A DNA stretch of 47,790 nt from Arcanobacterium haemolyticum (lineage in GTDB: Bacteria; Actinomycetota; Actinomycetes; Actinomycetales; Actinomycetaceae). A program made the translations under genes and the position numbers. The stretch covers positions 1 to 47,790 of the forward strand of contig JADYUX010000011.1 in the NCBI GenBank assembly GCA_021532125.1. The letters are read 5' to 3'. Below the pieces are notes generated by a model. That model was not told where the DNA came from. It ran no database searches and was given only the letters and a program-made list of their open reading frames with translations. Shown one piece after another: positions 45,271 to 47,790 of this stretch. The stretch's first letter is position 1; the number at the start of each line of letters is the position of its first letter.

Positions 45271-45417
45271 CCCGCCACGGCTGGGGTTGTGGCGTTGGAA
45301 CGCGGCGGTGCGGCGATGGAGGGTGTGCGGCCCCGCTATGGGTGGGTTTGTGGGGCCCGCACTGCATTCATCTGCGACTGGCTATGAGCTCCCGCTCTGG
45401 GTGGGTTTGTGGTGGGG
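45271..45417. repeat. Degenerate repeats of about 60 bp
   Basis: Three related blocks beginning CCCGC and containing TGGGTGGGTTTGTGG-like text start at 45271, 45332 and 45391 (spacing 61 and 59). They lie between the DASS start and the more regular array at 45458. The 45190-45270 stretch should hold the DASS promoter; none was recognised. Confidence 0.6.
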
Positions 45418-45457
45418 TCGTGAGCAGCCAGTATTAATGCCTAATTTTCCCGGGCAT

Positions 45458-45737
45458 CAAGCGCCCTCGGTGCGCAGGTCGCAGCTCAGACACACGCCAA
45501 AACGACCGCTCCTCCAACAAGCGCCCTCTGTGCACAGATCGCAGCTCAGACACACGGCACAACGACGGCTCCTCCAACGAGCGCCCTCTGTGCACAGATC
45601 GCAGCTCAGACACACGGCACAACGACCGCTCCTCCAACAAGCGCCCTCGGTGCACAGATCGCAGCTCAGACACACGGCACAACGACCGCCCCTCCAACAA
45701 GCGCCCTCGGTGCGCGGATCGTAGCGCAGTAGGGGTT
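45458..45737. repeat. Tandem repeat array, 60-bp period, about 4.5 copies
   Basis: Units with AGCGCCCTC then GCAGCTCAGACACACG and ACGACCGCTCCTCC repeat every 60 bases without any indel, starting at 45458, 45518, 45578, 45638 and a partial 45698. Copies differ at only a few bases. Units 2-3 contain the palindrome CTGTGCACAG. Because 60 is a multiple of three, open frames arise on both strands by repetition. Confidence 0.93.
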
Positions 45738-45820
45738 GGGAGAAGACTGGTGATCACACGGGCGCCCGATTTACGAGTCGGATGTTTGGCGTGTGGGCCG
45801 CGCTAGTTTTATTTCGGCTT

Positions 45821-47065
45821 CTATTCGGCGCTCGTTTCTTTTTTATTTTCTTGTTCGACGATTATTGCGGTTTCGTTGATGATCTGTGGGTCGTGGACAT
45901 TCTGGTTAGCATCGGTATCTTTTGCGATGTCGTCGAGCTGGCTCGCATCGTTTGTGAGGTAGGAAGGCTGCGCATGTCTTCCAACACTTCGGCTCCGTGG
46001 AGTTTCGCCTGGCACGACCTCGTTGAGAGATTCACGTGGCATCTCAAGTGGGCCTTCGCTACCTGATTCGTCGAAGATGAGTTCGTCGTGGAGGCGTTCT
46101 TCGGGGATGAGTGTTCCGGTGATGGGGTCGTGTGGCCAGTCGAGTGTGTGCGGAGCGGAGAGCGTCACGTAGTTGGGGATGTCGTTGGCGTGGATTGCGT
46201 TGGCGGAGGCGATCGGTCCTGCTTTGGGTGGGTTTGCCATGATGGCGCAGGAGATGAGGAGGATTCGCGCCCAGAGGTTGATCCAGAGGAGGAGGGTTGC
46301 GAGCGCTGCGAAGGAGGCGAGAAGGCTGTTCTTCGAGACGGAGCCGACAGCCGATGTGCCGAGTATGCGGACGATTGTCATGCCGAGTGCGGCGATTCCG
46401 CAGCCGATGAGGGCGTCGCGTAAGGGTGTTTTGACGATGGCGACGACGCGGATGAGGAAGTAGACGACGAGCCCGTCGATGAGGAAGGAGAGGATGTATC
46501 CGAGTGGGCGGAGTAGGCTGCTCGAAAGCCCGAGGGTATCCCAGAGTTGGCCGACTGCGATCGTTGCGGCGGCTGAGGCGAGTACTCCGACTCCCATGAC
46601 GACGAAGCCGCCGAGTGAGCGCGCGTAGACGAGCGCCGGGTTTTCTTTCATGGCGGCGAGGCCGAACATGGATCGGATGGATGTGGCGAGTGCGCTGATC
46701 ATCGAGATGGCTGTCCAGATGAACACGCAGGCGGCGATGATGCTGGCTGGGGTGATTGCTGAATCGAGGACGAGGGCGTTGGGGTCGATAAGGCCGTTGT
46801 TGGTGCCGTCGTTGAGGAAGTTCGACAGCACGCCATTGACGGAGTCGATAACTTGTTCGCGCAAGCTCTCATGTGAGCCGAGTACGGCCATGAATGCGCT
46901 CCATGCGATAGTTGCTGCTGCCGCAATGGAGAATAGTGCCGAGTAGGCGATCCCGCCCGCGAGGAGCCCGCCGCGCGCACTGCCGTATCGTGCCATGCCA
47001 CGCATGACGCGAAGATTTTGCACCCATTCGATGATGGGCGTAACTTTCTCCATGATCCCAGCCAT
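45821..47065 (-). CDS. YihY/BrkB family membrane protein
   Basis: A 414-residue protein with six hydrophobic segments in the first 280 residues and the family marks ARGGLLAGGIAYSALFS near the N-terminus and TLLLWINLWARILL near the last segment. Long called RNase BN or BrkB, these are membrane proteins of unsettled function. The last 130 residues are a soluble acidic tail with many Asp, Glu and Asn. ATG 47065 has GGAGG upstream. It is flanked on both sides by tandem-repeat arrays. Confidence 0.88.
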   Translation of the reverse strand: MAGIMEKVTPIIEWVQNLRVMRGMARYGSARGGLLAGGIAYSALFSIAAAATIAWSAFMAVLGSHESLREQVIDSVNGVLSNFLNDGTNNGLIDPNALVLDSAITPASIIAACVFIWTAISMISALATSIRSMFGLAAMKENPALVYARSLGGFVVMGVGVLASAAATIAVGQLWDTLGLSSSLLRPLGYILSFLIDGLVVYFLIRVVAIVKTPLRDALIGCGIAALGMTIVRILGTSAVGSVSKNSLLASFAALATLLLWINLWARILLISCAIMANPPKAGPIASANAIHANDIPNYVTLSAPHTLDWPHDPITGTLIPEERLHDELIFDESGSEGPLEMPRESLNEVVPGETPRSRSVGRHAQPSYLTNDASQLDDIAKDTDANQNVHDPQIINETAIIVEQENKKETSAE

Positions 47066-47369
47066 CTCAGACCTCCTTTATTCCTCGGTTATGCCTCCAT
47101 TGTGCGCCGGCATTGCTCCGTATCGCGACGTTCCGCGCCATTCAGTGTTTCTTCCGCCCAGTATTCTCTCCGCTTGACGTTCGCTCTGTCCGGTTTTACC
47201 TCCGCCGAATGGGAGTAGTGGGCGTTGTAGTTCGCTCCGCCCGGAGTTATCTTCGCAGGTACTATGTGCGCGTTGGGAGCCGGATGACGTGCTTTACGCA
47301 TGATGCAGATTCATCGGGCAATGCCCGTGCGCGTTGCAAGCCGGGGTTTTCTCCGCGTAGTTCCCCCGC
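47066..47369. other. Intergenic region leading into repeats
   Basis: No gene recognised. Two similar blocks starting GTTCGCTC occur at 47179 and 47230 (51 bases apart), which may be decayed repeat units. The YihY promoter should lie near the left end. Confidence 0.5.
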
Positions 47370-47790
47370 ACCCGTACTCACGCGCCGGGGATTCCCGAGC
47401 ACAGCGCCCTCGCGCGTAGCTCCCTCTCGCTTTTTGCACCCAAGAACGATCTGACCGATCGACAGCGCCCTCGCGCGTAGTCCCCTTTCGCCTTGTGCCG
47501 CATCCCATGCGGCACAAGGCGCACAGCTCGCACAACGAAGCTCCCCGGCACCCGTACTCACGCACCGGGGTTTCCCAGAGCACAGCGACCTCGCGCGTAG
47601 CTCCCTCTCGCTTTTTGCACCCAAGAACGATCTGACCGATCGACAGCGCCCTCGCGCGTAGTCCCCTTTCGCCTTGTGCCGCATCCCATGCGGCATCCCG
47701 GCGCACAGCTCGCACAACGAAGCTCCCCGGCACCCGTACTCACGCCCCGGGGTTTCCCAGAGCACAGCGACCTCGCGCGTAGCTCCCTCT
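47370..47790. repeat. Tandem repeat array, 180/182-bp period, running off the window
   Basis: ACCCGTACTCACG starts copies at 47370, 47550 and 47732. Each full unit contains a subunit repeat: CAGCGCCCTCGCGCGTAG occurs at 47402 and 47463 (61 apart). The unit includes a perfect 14-base inverted repeat at 47490-47520 (GCCTTGTGCCGCAT, CCC loop), shortened to seven bases in the next copy (47678-47694). Open frames here come from repetition. Confidence 0.92.

Noticed and set aside
45458-45737. CRISPR array
   Set aside because: The whole 60-bp unit repeats, with no unique spacers and no cas genes nearby.
45287-45757. Repeat-containing proteins on both strands (20-residue repeats)
   Set aside because: The 60-bp period keeps all frames open; no ribosome binding sites, and the neighbouring arrays with the same words are not multiples of three.

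Overview
The window looks like chromosomal DNA of a high-GC Gram-positive bacterium (Actinobacteria). Supporting markers are an adnA-adnB motor-nuclease pair next to a DUF3107 gene, a DUF3117 gene, a DUF1003 gene beside a Mrp gene with a soluble PRC-barrel/MgtE_N/CBS protein, a tmRNA whose tag ends in DFALAA, and many genes that seem to be transcribed leaderless (a TANNNT -10 box 6-7 nt before the start codon). The gene mix fits Actinomycetaceae (Trueperella/Arcanobacterium/Actinomyces-like), but I cannot fix the genus from sequence alone.

Layout. 1-3005 is an accessory segment: a partial unknown gene, a DUF262/DUF1524 (GmrSD-like) protein and a HicA-HicB toxin-antitoxin pair. It abuts the 3' end of ssrA (tmRNA, 3298-3665, minus), a classic island integration site. 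3758-4036 carries tandem repeats. 4171-11308 (minus) is a core block: DUF2207 membrane protein, smpB, an M23 peptidoglycan hydrolase, ftsX, ftsE and prfB. 11564-12619 (plus) is an APH-like phosphotransferase with an altered metal-binding motif. 12698-19665 (minus) is adnA-adnB, preceded by a promoter resembling the DNA-damage RecA-NDp/PafBC type. 20029-22018 (plus) holds DUF3107 and a DEAD-box helicase; 22161-24527 (minus) a HAD phosphatase, MarC and a PHP phosphoesterase; 24770-30257 (plus) aminopeptidase P, the PRC/MgtE_N/CBS protein, DUF1003, Mrp and an O-methyltransferase; 30440-31556 (minus) DUF3117 and a LOG-family hydrolase.

31902-42383 is a nucleoside uptake and salvage region. Purine nucleoside phosphorylase and an alpha-phosphohexomutase-family enzyme (probable phosphopentomutase) lie on the plus strand. 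They face a seven-gene minus-strand cluster: BMP-type lipoprotein, ABC ATPase, two permeases, cytidine deaminase, thymidine phosphorylase and deoxyribose-phosphate aldolase. Together these would import nucleosides, release bases and feed (deoxy)ribose phosphates into central metabolism. Strong hairpins sit at several gene junctions of the cluster.

42581-47065 (minus) contains a mannose-1-phosphate guanylyltransferase, a DASS/SLC13 transporter and a YihY/BrkB membrane protein. Two further tandem-repeat arrays (45271-45737 and 47370 to the window end) flank the last gene. Repeat arrays with periods of about 60-65 bp, or 180 bp (about three times 60), occur at three separate intergenic places and share short words, which suggests one family of intergenic repeats.
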